This document shows, one piece after another, positions 31,613 through 44,772 of a stretch of DNA of 64,000 nucleotides. Origin of the DNA: Unio delphinus (lineage: Eukaryota; Mollusca; Bivalvia; Unionida; Unionidae); assembly GCA_029339505.1 (NCBI GenBank), contig JAQISU010000251.1:460001-524000 (forward strand). Reading direction: 5' to 3'. Under the pieces are notes generated by a model. It did not search any database. It was not told where the DNA came from and saw nothing but the letters and a program-made list of their open reading frames with translations. A program made the position numbers and the translations under genes. Positions within the stretch are counted from its first letter, which is position 1, and every line of letters starts with the position of its first letter.

Positions 31613-31907
31613 AATCAAAACAAACAAACAAAACGTTTCCCGTTGCACATAGTTTTTTTTCAGTCTTGTAATCTCTTGATCAAAATCGTTTTAGAAAGAA
31701 TAAATAAAAATATTTGAGGTCGACAAATGACATTATAAAAGGCATATTCATATTGACGCGATCACATTTTCAGGTCGCTAAATCTACTTATGTTCAACTG
31801 TTTTTAATTATTGACAAAACATTCTTTGCATAATCAAACACAACCAGGAAGAAAAACAAAGTTCTTATTAGTGTTCATATGCAACAGACTTCATTACGTT
31901 TCCATGT

Positions 31908-32212
31908 TATACTTGTGTGCATAGACCTGTTCAACTTTTAATGGTATAGACAGCTGACAAGATTAGGTTATCATTCTAAACTTGTGTGCATAGACCTGTT
32001 CAACTTTTAATGGTATAGACAGCTGACAAGATTAGGGTATCATTCTAAACTTGTGTGCATATACCTGTTCAACTTTTAATGGTATAGACAGCTGACAAGA
32101 TTAGGTTATCATTCTATACTTGTGTGCATAGACCTGTTCAACTTTTAATGGTATAGACAGCTGACAAGATTAGGTTATCATTCTATACTTGTGTGCATAG
32201 ACAGCTGACCTA
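31908..32212. repeat. Minisatellite, 69-bp unit, about 4.4 copies
   Basis: 'acttgtgtgcatagacctgt' starts near 31911, 31980, 32048, 32117 and 32186, the last truncated. Confidence 0.95.
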
Positions 32213-32427
32213 GTTACATTTTCGTGCAATTATGAAACCAGTTTAATCTAACGGTATTTTTTCTGCAAATTGGATACAAATAAAATACATAATGGTATCT
32301 GAATACAGCATGAAAGATCAGCGAGATGGACACATAGATGGTCCCATGCTGGAATGTATAAATAAACGCATAGGTAATTGAGATGGTATAACGCATTACT
32401 AATGCAAGTATGTACATAAGATGAAAC

Positions 32428-32429
<2 letters not shown>

Positions 32430-32469
<40 letters not shown>

Positions 32470-32908
32470 CCTTCATACCCAATAATAACGCATTAGAACA
32501 TTTCTAATGTATTCCATTAGTATTCTGAATGAATTCTAAATTAAAGGTACCAATCTACCAATAATTCTAAATTAAAGGTACCAATCTACCTATAATTCCA
32601 AATTAAAGGTACCAATCTACCTATAATTCTAAATTAAAGGTCCAATCCATCAATAATTCTAAATTAAAGATACCAATCTATCTACCAATAATTCTAAATT
32701 AAAGGTACCAATCTGCCAATAATTCTAAAATAAAGGTACCACTCTGCCAATAATTCTAAATTAAAGGTACCAATCTACCAATAATTCTAAATTATAGGTA
32801 CCAATCTGCCAATAATTCTAAAATAAATGTACCACTCTGCCAATAATTCTAAATTAAAGGTACCAATCTACCAATAATTCTAAATTAAAGGTACCAATCT
32901 GCCAATAA
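32430..32908. repeat. (CA)n and a 31-bp minisatellite, about 12 copies
   Basis: (CA)n covers about 32432-32466. From about 32533 a 31-bp unit, 'aattctaaattaaaggtacc' plus 'aatctaccaat', repeats about 12 times with small variations. Confidence 0.9.
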
Positions 32909-33973
32909 CAGTAATCTAATATTAACTGACCTTAAATGAATCCGTAATAATGCCAAACACTTTGTCCATCCAATGGATGATTGGAATAAATACATGTTCC
33001 CAAATTAAAACTCAAAGCATAGAAAACTAATTCATATAAAAACTGACGTTAAGAAAAAAAATGAACAGCACCGTAGTAAGCAAAATTTCTATAAACAGCT
33101 AAGACACAATCAGAAAACCAAGGAGATAGTTTTCCCACCCATGATGCTTCAGGATGTATCTCATTTCTTTAAAAATAAGCGAGAACTTGACATCAACATT
33201 TGTAAAGAAATTTTCAGTATTAATGATCTTCAAAAACAGTCTGAAATCATAGGCAAGAATTAGCAATTCAAAGTGTTGCATATACAAAAAGACTATGATA
33301 ATATAACAATAAATGTTGCGTAGGTAGCTGCCTTATTAGTGACAAAAAACTATGCAAGAAGGAATATTGCACTTCTGTACACGTAAAGGTCAAACACCAA
33401 TGATATTATATTTTATCGTAAAGTGCCTAATCTTGATATTGTGAAGTAGAAATGTTAATGATTGCAAGCTTACTTGTACAGATTTGAGTTCTCTAGTTTG
33501 CCTTGTTTTATATTAAAACGGGGACTTGTATGTGGTCATGACAAGATGGCAATCAGAATCTGTAGCAGATGCTGCATCCATATTTTGATGTCACCTGATT
33601 TTGATTTCCAATCATCGATTCTCACCGCTCGAAATTGTATTCGTTTTGCAAGTACATCTGTGATGGAAGCTAAAATTATATGACTTTAACAAAAATTTAT
33701 ATTACTATATTTAATCACGGGATTAGGTTTTCGTTTCTTATCAAAAGCGTACTGTTGGTCGTAGGGTTATACAGGTAATCACTACTGGTTGGGAGATGCA
33801 TAACAACAGGTCGTATGAGTTTGGGTACCATTAATTCTATAATTCATGCTGAAAAGAAAAAAGTATAGCAACGGTGATACTAGAAGTCTACATTGTGTTG
33901 TCAGGATTTGTGATTAGGCATTTTAATGGAGTCTATCTGACTGAATAAATGTAAACTAGATGATTCATCCTGA

Positions 33974-34037
<64 letters not shown>

Positions 34038-34322
34038 TTATATAGGCCTACACATATAAATAAATAAATTGAATGACGTATATAAGGATAAACGCGTATT
34101 CTCTGAAAGGAAAATATAGTGATTTGGTCACTGGTTGTACATTAATATCGACACTGGCTGATATGCGTTTTGTTTAAAAGAACGTCAACATATTTCTAGC
34201 ATCAAGGTACTTTCGTTGTAACAATACGACATCGTTTTTATCTAACCAATCATCATTATAATCTCTCGCTATTCTTTCATTCTATACCATCTTCATTGTC
34301 GTCATCATTATCATCATTAAAC

Positions 34323-34397
<75 letters not shown>

Positions 34398-35062
34398 ACT
34401 CCGATGACAGTAACTTATATGTGTATCAATATTCCGCTGAATTTCCGTCCAGTGGTTTATTAAGATGGTGCAGCGATATTCCCGCTAACATGTAATAATA
34501 ATGATGATAATAATAATAATAATAATAATAATACATTTATAAAATGAACTCTTCCTGTGTAAGGCAACACTGATATTCAAAAACTAATTACCCGTCCTAG
34601 TAAGTAAATAAAAACGTATTTAAAAATAATATAATTGGTTCTGGCGAATTTAAAATAAAATAAAAATGTAGAAACAATTAAGATGTAGGCGCGGGTTTCG
34701 AACAGAAAGAGAGAAAGACAGAACTGGAAAACTGCGGCTGTATATATATGATTTCCTCCTGAAGAAGCAATGTATGCTATCAATATATTGAAATAATTAT
34801 TCTTTGCTTAAGTTTCTTTATTTTTACGTTTTCCTGTCAAGTAGGGAGGGTTCATAAAGAATATGACGTAACTGGGTGAGGAACGCCAATCAGTGTAACT
34901 TATTTTGTTATTTCTTATTACCACTACAATGTGCCTAATTTTCTTCATGTAAATGATGTCCTAGCGTTTCTTTATAAAACATATAATATCCTAGATTCTC
35001 TCCATAACATACAAATGACCTACCTTGCTTTGGTAACACAATAATGTCCTGACAGTTCTTAT
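32909..35062. other. Non-coding DNA with microsatellites
   Basis: (GA)n at about 33977-34033, (TA)n at about 34325-34395 and (AAT)n at about 34499-34532. No gene recognised. Confidence 0.6.
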
Positions 35063-35480
35063 CACACAATAATGCCCTAACGTTTCTGTATAACACAATA
35101 CTAACCTAACCTTTTAATGACACAATAATGCCCTAACGTTTCTGTATAACACAATACTAACCTAACCTTTTAATGACACAATAATGCCCTAACGTTTCTG
35201 TATAACACAATACTAACCTAACCTTTTAATGACACAATAATGCCCTAACGTTTCTGTATAACACAATACTAACCTAACCTTTTAATGACACAATAATGCC
35301 CTAACGTTTCTGTATAACACAATACTAACCTAACCTTTTAATGACACAATAATGCCCTAACGTTTCTGTATAACACAATACTGACCTAACCTTTTAATGA
35401 CACAATAATGCCCTAACGTTTCTGTATAACACAATACCGACCTTTCGTTTTCGTTTCATTTTTATGACACAATAATGCCC
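35063..35480. repeat. Minisatellite, 56-bp unit, seven copies
   Basis: 'acacaataatgccctaacgt' starts at 35063 and recurs every 56 bp to 35399, with a diverged copy near 35467. Looser copies of the 'acacaataatg.cct' core extend through about 34920-35700. Confidence 0.95.
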
Positions 35481-37313
35481 TAACATTCTTTTATAACACA
35501 ATACGTAGGTAATTTATAACACAATGATGTTCTGGATTTTCTTTCTAATTCAATTATGCCCTTGCAAATCATGCTAACATTATATAAAGATGCTTATCTT
35601 ATAACACATCAAGACCCTTACATTTCTTTTTAACACAATAATGCAGTAGTTTTTTCCTTAGAACACAATAATTTCCTACCGTTTCTTTATAACACAATAA
35701 TGCACAGAAACTTTAATTGATCATGTTGCTATAATCAGCAACAGAGAAAGAGAAAGTCATTTCTAAAGCATTATTATGGAACGCATGAAACAATTAATTT
35801 TTATATACCCATGCAAATGACAAAACAAGCTTATATGATTTATCATCTAATCGTCTAGAATGTAAAATTATTTTGTATTATATTAAGTGGGATCCCATGG
35901 AACATATTTATTGACGCATGCTGGCATAAATATTTCATAGCAGTATATTGTTTTCTTTTTTTAAAATAGAAAAAAAAAACATAAAATGAATATAATTATG
36001 TTATAACAGTCTGGAAAGGTATTTAACAACTATTGTTTGAAGTATTTTAAATGTGGTAAATAAACGCACAAAACAACAAAAACAACTACAAGAACATAGA
36101 CTGAGATATTATTTAATGTTACTATTAAGTTAATATATAAATATTACTATGGTTTAGTAATATAAATTTATGAATGTATCACTAAACTAATCAACATCTT
36201 ATGTATTAGGACATCCAATAGTTTTATCAGAGACATTTTAAAAATCGATAAAGTCTGACTGGAGATTTCCAAAAATGTATCAAACTATCGGGTAACACAT
36301 ATGGTTATATTTTGAATTTTCTAGTTAGAAGACCAACATGTTTGTTTAACAGTACTTAAGCCAAGAAAAACGGCGTGACAACAGTAGATGGGCAAACATC
36401 AATTATCCTAATTCGATAAAACTTATTAAGTGGTCAAAGTTAATAATTAAGGATGGATAATTTTCCCCAAGTACTTTTTCTGAAACAACGTTAAAGTTTA
36501 ATAAGAGTAACTCCTTCCTTGTTTCCACACAGAACTAAACAACTAACGTTAATCAATTATTAGGGTAAATCTACATGTAAAGACTTTTAAATGCAGTCGA
36601 TAGGGAAATTACAAAGAATATACCATTGTTAAATTATGTTTTCAGCTTTAAACTATAAATCGTAGTGAAATAGAATCACACAGACGAAACAAAGTAAAAC
36701 TTAGACCTAACATAATAAATATTCGCAAGATAGGCAAAGAAAGATTAACGCGAGATGGAAGTATTTATTTCGCTTTCAAGATCATTGATCCAATAAAGCA
36801 AGGCCAAATAGATATCGATTTTACAGTAAAAACATCCTTCTGGAACTTAAAAGATTTTATTGCATAAAAAATAAAAGTAATTTTTGCCAATATCTTATTT
36901 AAGGCATATAACTCTTCTTTTAATCCATTTATAAAGAAAGTGTGAAAGATTCTAGATACCATTGGAATAAAACCTGGAATAATAATTTAGCTATTTAAAT
37001 AAGTTGCAAATTAGTCATGTGTCTAACCAGAAAAGGGGACAATGTATTGTTACGACTCTATTGTCACAAACTATGAAACATAAAATAGGAAACAGCAAAT
37101 ATTTAAAAGATTTTTATACCAACGTAGGGTCTGCTTATCATTACTCTAATTATAGTTTATTGACATTGTTTCAAAACTTCCCAAACTTTCGCTGACTTTT
37201 ATTTATGTAATTATTTTTGAAAGTTCTTAATTTGAGTTTGATGTGTCCATGCCCTCTACGAACGAAATGGTGCGATATATTTGTTGATGCTTTGTCGCTG
37301 CACATTTTGTTGT
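35481..37313. other. AT-rich non-coding DNA
   Basis: No gene, repeat array or mobile element recognised apart from the outlying repeat cores to 35700. Confidence 0.6.
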
Positions 37314-37435
37314 GGTATGCGTAACACGTACCCATTAAGATTGACGTATCGGCTTGGCAATAACTTGGTATGTGCTATGCGCAACACGTACCCTTTAAGA
37401 TTGGCGTATAGGCTTGGCAGTAACTTGGTAGCTTC
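37314..37435. repeat. Two tandem copies of a 60-bp unit
   Basis: 'taacacgtacccattaagat' and 'caacacgtaccctttaagat' head the two copies, about 60 bp apart. Confidence 0.85.
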
Positions 37436-37699
37436 AGATGGTTCACCTCTCCATGAGGAATTTTAATTAAGACCAGCTGTGATAACGGTCTGACATATCT
37501 TACCCTATTCGATTTGAGGAAATGGCAAAGTAGAGTACAGCCAGGGGAATTTATTTTCTATTGAAATGTGTGTCATAAAATGATATTTGTCAGAACAGTT
37601 TTAACAAATGCTGTTTAAAAAGAATCTTTATGACATTGATTTGAGTGTTAAAATTGTTATGGTTAGAAAACCTTAATCCTGATCGACTAAACTAAACGA

Positions 37700-37744
<45 letters not shown>

Positions 37745-37865
37745 TGTGTGTTCCCAGAAGAAATCAAAGTTTTTAAGTAATCACTTTTGTGAAATTAATA
37801 CGCAAAATGTGTAATTTGCTGCTGAAAGGGAAATGAAGAAGACTGTCACGTTACGGCCATGGACC

Positions 37866-37919
<54 letters not shown>

Positions 37920-38035
37920 CCACGTTAATCCTGACACCTTTGTTCCCAGTGAATATGTCCGGATTAATGAGTTTTCCGGATAATTGAATCATGATTTTTT
38001 TTTTACGATGTCACCATCCGTATACATGTACGTTT
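37700..38035. repeat. (TG)n, (GA)n and inverted partner of the 25.9-kb repeat
   Basis: (TG)n at about 37703-37750 and (GA)n at about 37870-37917. From 37915 to 38035 is the reverse complement of 25945-26065. Confidence 0.85.
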
Positions 38036-38059
38036 AATTTTATTTTGGATAGAAAGTTT

Positions 38060-38290
38060 ATAATTCAAAATCATGTTCTATTTCATTATTTTTATGTACT
38101 TGATCAAATTTTTAGTAATGCTCTGTTCTTGTCATTGTGTTCTATTCTATATCTGTGCTCAGATCTCAACTATTTCAAATTTTATAGCATTGCTTGCTCG
38201 AATACGGCACTAAGACCGTAGTTGATCATCTCCTAGATGATGACTGAGGTGGGGGAATCATATTATTTCACCCACTCACTCCCCATAACG
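38060..38290 (+). repeat. 3'-end fragment of the first LINE family
   Basis: It shares 'tctatatct..gctcag', 'gatcatctcctagat' and 'gaggtgggggaat' in the same order as the distal part of the LINE remnant at 5220-5400. Most likely a 5'-truncated copy. Confidence 0.5.
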
Positions 38291-38946
38291 TGATGGAGGT
38301 ACGCACATGTACGAGTGATCTAAAAATTACATGAGTTGTATTTCTAATGTTTTCACATTCGAATTGAAAAACTAGAAACGAACATTAAACCTTGTCTTGC
38401 AACTTTTAAATGTTATGTCCATAAAATATTCTTTTATTCCGTCAAGATATTTGCTACATTTTAGTATCCATCTTGAATAAATTTTACCAATATTGCAAAA
38501 TTCCTCCTGTCGTTTCGTTGTAACAAGTATTGCTTAATAATTTATTTCGAATTTCTCGTATACTAGAAATACACGATAAAGAGAAAAAAACATATTATAA
38601 TATCCATATAAATGATTAAATGACACTAACATGGAACTTTTTTAAATGCTCACTTATTAGGTTTTTTCGGTCCACTTTTCCTCTACACGAAACAGAGAAT
38701 ATGTTTTTAAATTGGGGGTATTAGTCGTGATTGAGTTCATTAAAATAAACAAAATTTATCTTGGAACATTATTGATACAAATTATCGAAGAAAAGAATTG
38801 CTCATGTTTAGTTGCTGAAAAACATTCTATTATCGATAGATCAAGCTGTCACTTTGTACCATTGAACAGAAACATTTGTTGAATTATCTTGTCAAAATAT
38901 CCTTTATCTTTTAAAACATTTAAAGTTAACTTTGTTCTACAAAGAA
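38291..38946. other. No recognisable gene
   Basis: AT-rich DNA upstream of the secreted-peptide gene. Confidence 0.6.
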
Positions 38947-39142
38947 TGAAAATATCAAAACAAAGACTACCAATTTATCAAATTGCCATTCACATAAACA
39001 ATACAACATATTATCACAAGAGTTAAAATCCGACCGCATGGCGAGTTTTTCTTTTCCTTAACTCTGAAAATATAAAAACAAAGACTACCAATTTATCAAA
39101 TTGCCATTCACATAAACAATACAACATATTATCACAGGAGTT
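38947..39142. repeat. 119-bp tandem duplication in front of a promoter
   Basis: About 77 bp starting 'gaaaatatcaaaacaaagac' near 38947 is repeated almost exactly near 39066, before the TATA box at 39177. The copies share 'ccattcacataaacaataca' and 'atattatcaca'. It lies where proximal promoter elements of the downstream gene would be. Confidence 0.85.
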
Positions 39143-39176
39143 CAAATGGTGTTTTTTTTTTTCTTAACTTTTAGAC

Positions 39177-39184
39177 TATAAAAG
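39177..39184 (+). promoter_or_regulatory. TATA box of the secreted Cys-rich peptide gene
   Basis: TATAAAAG lies 92 bases before the chosen start codon, so transcription would begin near 39208. An ATG at 39207 is then at or before the expected start site and is not used here. Confidence 0.6.
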
Positions 39185-39268
39185 AATCCGAAATATTCGA
39201 CAAACCATGAGAGTGAGTAAGACTCCCATACGTAAACAAGGCTACTTCTGTGTAGAAAACTTCGCAAA

Positions 39269-39335
39269 ATGTCGAAGCTGCTCCTTATGTTGGTCTTTGC
39301 CTCAGCCTTGGCAGTTTTCATTGTTCCATCTGACG
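39269..39335 (+). CDS. Secreted His/Cys-rich peptide, exon 1 (signal peptide)
   Basis: The exon encodes MSKLLLMLVFASALAVFIVP and three further codons, a textbook secretory signal with a basic N-end and a Leu/Ala/Val core. It ends with SDG split across a donor site, GACG|GTAAGT, after the first base of a Gly codon. The only matching acceptor with a continuing frame that I find is at 41242, giving a 77-residue precursor. A TATA box and a tandemly duplicated region lie just upstream. The signal and donor are read directly. Joining to exon 2 is inferred from phase, and small two-exon precursors of this kind are typical of molluscan antimicrobial peptides. Confidence 0.7.
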
Positions 39336-40166
39336 GTAAGTAACAAGAATTGTATACATACGTGTATTACAATTCAGTGTTATTCATTTAATCGTTCAGA
39401 TGATCATGATATAATTAGATTTTATAGGAGAATTTATAGATTTAGGCGCATATGACATGTTGAAATCACGTACAATTTTTCGGATAACTGTTGATTTATT
39501 TAGCTGTAAAATTTATAGAAAATCATCAAGTCCATTAACTTGTGATTTTGTCAGATATTAATTATAAGATGAATACAATTATAGTTCACTTAAATGTAAT
39601 AGTCGTATTTAGGTTGATGTAATCAAAGTTCATTAACTTCTCTAAATCAATGACGTGACTTAAAAATTAAACGGTGACAGTAAGCCAGTAAGACATTGTC
39701 TTTATTGCGGTACCAGAAAGATGGGGTCGTGATGTCGGTGCTGTACCTGATAGGGCTAACATCTGCCTGTCCCACTGTACAAAGTCTCTCTGGTCATGAC
39801 GTTTAAACTATCTGTCCCACTGTGCAAAGTCTCTCTGGTCATGAAATTTAAACCATACTACTTCCTATGCATTTGCGTGATGTACACCCTTCTAAAGAAG
39901 AATGGCAGGCAAACAGTTTAAAAGTCTTAAATACTGTATTTCGACAAATTCAGAAATGTTTTTAATATCTGAAAAAGGGCAGAATATTTTGCTTGTAGAC
40001 TCATAACGAGCGAACATAAGAACAGTATTTAAAGAATGTATTATCAAACCCGAAGACAGAACAACGAGTTTCGGTTTAATCCAGCCAGCATGAGTTAAGA
40101 AAAGATACGTAGAGTAACAAGACAGAGGGAAATAAATACTATTGGTATTACCGTCTACATATAAGT

Positions 40167-40243
<77 letters not shown>

Positions 40244-41242
40244 CACCCCCATACATACATACATACATACATACATACATACATACATACATACATACAT
40301 ACAAATTACGGCAGTTTTAATGCAGAACAATTATAATATTCAATGAAGTATGCGTTGTAAACATGTCACTTTTACCAATATGTGGATTCTATCTGCAGTA
40401 TGTTCAGATGTAGGTAAGCCCATCAAATGTATTATATAAACGTGCGCTGAACACAACCTTGCGAAATATGAAATTCTCTCTCGTTTTAGCCGACAGTGGG
40501 TAGCACCATTTAAGGAACAGGTTCTATTAAGCATCCAGATTGGTCAGCAGATCGCAAAGATAAAATTATATATCGGTCTTCTATCCAATCGCCCACCTCT
40601 TTGTCCAGTCAGACTTATAAAGTGTCCGGTCTTCCTGCGCATGAACTACATAACCGTTGTCTGACACAAGTTGAATAACTAAGGAGCATATACGGTCAAT
40701 TGTTTGCAGCTAATTAGTGACCTTTTTTTATAAAATGCTGATGTGCTGCTCGATATCCGATTGACCACCCACACTGAGTGCACAGGAAATAGAAAACGAA
40801 CTTGATATCATCGATTAAAAAAAATGCATTTCCTGTGCATTATGGGTGAGGTGCATCAGACTTTTACTATTGCTAATCATTCTCCAGAATAAGCTGATAG
40901 CGTCAGATAGCAACTTTTTGGCAGAGTTAGTTTTACATCCTTTTGCCGGGAACACTAGACTTTTTTTTACTGTTGTGTACCTTTCTTGTATGAAGCTGAA
41001 AAAGACAGCCCAGAAAGGAAGACCTGTTTTAGTTTGAAAGATAAGCCACACAAATATCTACACGTCAAAAACCGAATTAAGTAAAGAAGATGAAGAAATT
41101 GAAATATACGATAAGTCTTATTTGGCATGACCATCGCACTAGTTTTTAAAGTCGGTTTTGGAAACTAATGTCATCTTATATGATCTTGGTAATACTGTAT
41201 TTTGTGCAGATTATGATGGGTTGTTTCTTGTTAACTTTACAG
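39336..41242 (+). other. Intron 1 of the secreted peptide gene
   Basis: A GT-AG intron of about 1.9 kb. It contains a 44-bp direct duplication ('ctgtcccactgt.caaagtct') at about 39767-39853, (CT)n at about 40171-40239 followed by (CATA)n to about 40302, and an imperfect inverted repeat ('gtgcacaggaaat'/'atttcctgtgcat') near 40777 and 40828. No other gene seen inside. Confidence 0.6.
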
Positions 41243-41409
41243 GTTACGGCTACTCTGGTCATCATCATCATCATCATCATAATCGATGCATTTGCGTACC
41301 AGACCGGTATGCCTGTCCCTGGTCACATCCCATATTTGCTGGCAGGTGCCCTCATTGCCCCTTTTGGCATCTAAAGTGCGGATGGCTGCACTGCTGCAGA
41401 CACTGGTGA
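41243..41409 (+). CDS. Secreted His/Cys-rich peptide, exon 2 (mature peptide)
   Basis: After the acceptor 'ttaactttacag' the frame continues as YGYSG, seven consecutive His, then a 41-residue Cys-rich domain and a TGA stop. The cysteines follow C-x-C-x6-C-x10-C-x2-C-x6-C-x4-C-C (eight in all) with four Trp. Eight cysteines and a short cationic, His-rich, Trp-rich secreted chain suggest a disulphide-stabilised defence peptide. The spacing does not match the myticin, mytilin or defensin patterns I know, so the family is open. A metal-binding role of the His tract is equally possible. Candidate donors just past the stop (41419 or 41423) fit a 3' UTR exon at 43842. Confidence 0.65.
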
Positions 41410-43398
41410 TATTAAAATGTAGGTAGCCTTTCTCTGTCTCTGTATCTGTTTCTCTGTCAGTGTCTCTTTTTGAGCTGTACTGTTACCCATATGATGTGAC
41501 AAGATTCATTCTCTATTATTTCTTAGTCAAATATGACCTCGTTTTTAAGTTTATTTTTACGGTTCAGAATGTTTTTTAAGCATGTTTTAGTACTTTAGAT
41601 TATATCTTTAATGTAGGCCTGCTTCATGAATTGTAATGTAATTGTATAAATTGTAGCAACTGTCATATTTGTCGTTTATAGGCTTCTTAGACAGTCATGT
41701 AAACGATATTCCCAGACAATCCCTCCTATTCCTCGTACGCAGATTATATGTCTAGGGACAGGATTTGCAACCTTCACTCTACGATTTAAAATGATACATT
41801 TAATAACGATCGCACCACTCTGTATTAGAAGCGATCCTTTGGAAATCGTGCATTTTGCATGTGTGTGTGTGTCTGTGTGTGTGTGTGTGTGTGTGTGTTT
41901 GTGTCTCTGTGTTTGTGTATAACCTTTATAGCGTCTAGTTTACTCTTGATTAGACTATATACTTTGACGGAAGCTCGTTTATATACAAACTTTCTTTCGA
42001 CTGTAACATCATGTCTACAATTCGCATTAATGTTTACCTTTTGAATTTATCATACGGGTAACATTATTAATGATGTATATTTCCATTACAATAAAAATAA
42101 TCATGCAGTAGCTCACTCACATAGATGAATAATTGCTAACATATTTAGTTGTGTACTCTGCAGCTGAATCATTTCTCAGCAATCTTCGATGAATCAGTAA
42201 ATTAAGATGGCACATTATGTATCTAGTATGTATGTCAAAAGCAAGATGGACACAAAGTTCTCCCGCAATTTCAATACGGTCAGAGACCCTCGTGATACAG
42301 CACACCGAATCTAATCGCAAATGGATGTTAATAAACTTGCTTAAAATAAAACGGTTCGATACAGCAAAATGCAACCAGATGTCGAATGTAGCTTAAATGA
42401 AACATTCTAGTTCATGCGCGTTTTGTTTGTCCATTTCTTATTGGCGCATTTTTCTTTTCTGCATTATCGTCTACTAAATTCAAAAATCATTGTAATACTA
42501 GTTAACACCAATGAATTTTGTAACTATACAGTATTTCCCAACGGGTAATAGCCTGCAATGTAAAATTTACACCTTAATAAACTATACAATTCAACTAATC
42601 ACGTTATAATGAACAAGACATTTTCCCCGTGCATTATCTTCAGTATGGATCAGAGAGCGAAAATTACGCAAATTACCTGAATATCTTTCTAGTGACAAAT
42701 ATCAGTTCCCCTAGACATTCTTCTCGTAACTAGGTTATGTAAATATTTAGTAAACCTAGCAATGTACTTCAATTTCCAATTCTTAATACAACATGATGTT
42801 TATTTCGTACATACTCTGATTTGGTTAATTGGTCTCAAAACTTCATTTCTCGAGTTAAGTTTCCTCCAATAGCGCAAGGTTATACAGGGCAAGGTTATAC
42901 AGGGTTTCAAAAGTAATGTCTAGAGAGATTTCAGGCTCAATCAGGAAGATATAGCGATACAAGTTTCAAGGGCTTATAGTTTGCAAAATGTTCCAATTTT
43001 ATTAAATTCACAATTACAGTCCAAATTGTTCTCACACGGCAGATTCAACAGAATTCAGATGAGAGTAGGACAAATTGGCAAATCTAACGTTACAAACTAT
43101 ATTTTCACGCCATGACATCTTCAAGGGGAATTTTATTTTTTTGTTTTTAATTTGTATCAATATTCACAGTACAGTGTAAAACAATAATTAGTATGCATTA
43201 GTCTTGGATAGAAAACGTTCACCTTGGGTACAACACTTTTGCCTCTAGGACTCGGCATTGTACCGATTTATGCCGCCAATTTATGTCACGCGCGAGGAAA
43301 TTACCTTTTCTACATTGATGTATTTGAAGGGTTTTATTAATTTCTCATTGTTTTATCACATAGCCATCTGGAGAATACAATCAGGGGAATCGCTCTGG

Positions 43399-43622
43399 TG
43401 ACCTAAAGGGTTAAAGAGTCCGTTTGGGATGCCTGAGGTCATGGGATTGAACTTCGGTCGAGTCCAACCAAAGACTTATAAAAATGGTATTTGTAGTTTC
43501 CCCGTTTGGCGCTCAGCATTAGGAGGTTAGTGTTACGACTGGCCGACCTTGTGTCAGGATAAATGTGACTGGGTGGACCACCATACTACATTGTAGCGAT
43601 ATGACAAAAATATAGTTGACGC
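43399..43622 (+). repeat. SINE family B, near full-length copy
   Basis: A diverged tRNA-like head ('ggtgacctaaagggttaaag', then 'gggattgaacttcggtcgag') is followed by the family body and 'gatatgacaaaaatatagtt'. It lies in what would be intron 2 of the secreted peptide gene. Confidence 0.7.
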
Positions 43623-43841
43623 GATCTTACAAATCCAAATTACACACACATACACATATTCATAGGAATACGAGAAAAATATTTTTCTTTACTCTTTTCA
43701 GAGAGTCGGGATCATTTAATTTTGTATGCATATACATGTAACCTTAGTATAACCTGAAAGAGAAAAATATTGAAATGGTATGTGAAAACTAATCATTAAT
43801 TAATTAAATCTTGTCAGCATAATCATACTTTCTATCCACAG

Positions 43842-43980
43842 AATCTCACTGACAATGCGTTGGAACCGGATGAGCCGACACTATAATGTACAAAGCAGCA
43901 AGCTACTCGACTAGTCACTGGGTTACACGCATAATCAATTGATTACATCAGATCAATAAAGATATTATTATCAGCTGTGT
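43842..43980 (+). other. Probable 3' UTR exon with polyadenylation signal
   Basis: An acceptor 'tttctatccacag' precedes a stretch with AATAAA at 43955-43960. It is in the correct orientation and order to be the last exon of the peptide gene. No coding content is seen. The assignment is an inference from signals only. Confidence 0.4.
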
Positions 43981-44574
43981 TATTTGTTGTTTTTTTTGCT
44001 CTCATCTTTAGACGATTTTAATTGATATAATTAAGGAAAGTAGGAAAAACAGGAATATGCAAATCAAGAGTCTGATTTGTAAGTAAAAATAATGAAGAGT
44101 CCTTTGAGATAATGAGAATGGAAGCATCGGGTCTCTCTTAATTAATTAATTAATCATTGAAAGTATGATTACAGTTTTAGTTGTGAATGTAAATACGGAT
44201 ATAGTACTTATCCGTTATTTCACATTAACATTTCATTTGATTAACAATTTATGAAGAGTTTCCCTGGCATAAAAATTAAAGTAGATAAGAACAATTATAT
44301 GTTGAGAGCTTGGATTTTTAAACCTATTTACTAGATCAAAGACTAACAACTACGTGTAATGCTATTCTAGAACTCTTTGACACAAGCTGAAGAGTTATTG
44401 AAGTGCCAAAAGTGAAAATATGTATGCTTGAAACTTCAAAGTATTTCAGAGATGTTACGCTAATATTTACCTCTTGCTTTGTTCTCAATGGAATACATAA
44501 CATTAACATCGAACCCTAATATGAATAAGCAAACAAAATAATAAGAATCGAAAACAGTATGCTGCAGGCTTACG

Positions 44575-44772
44575 ATGCAGCTATTATCGTTAATGTTTAT
44601 ATGTTGTCTTCTTGTAATCATTAACCCAATGTCAGTAAAATACATCGTGATTCCAGATCGTGACGACCAAAAAGACTTAAGTCATAAAATATTCCGAGAT
44701 AGTAGTAAGATTAGTCCATCGTCATGTGGATGTAGTTTTCAACAGCGACTGATTCTGACAGGAGACGCGTAA
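44575..44772 (+). CDS. Possible small secreted protein
   Basis: A 65-residue ATG-to-TAA frame starts MQLLSLMFICCLLVIINPMS, which looks like a signal peptide. A charged stretch and a C-terminal SSCGCSF follow. A pyrimidine-poor acceptor-like 'gctgcag' lies just upstream of the ATG. No family is recognised, and a chance frame in AT-rich DNA cannot be excluded. Confidence 0.3.
   Translation: MQLLSLMFICCLLVIINPMSVKYIVIPDRDDQKDLSHKIFRDSSKISPSSCGCSFQQRLILTGDA

Noticed and set aside
40765..40853. Inverted repeat around 'gtgcacaggaaat' as a MITE
   Set aside because: Arms are imperfect and no flanking target duplication is seen.
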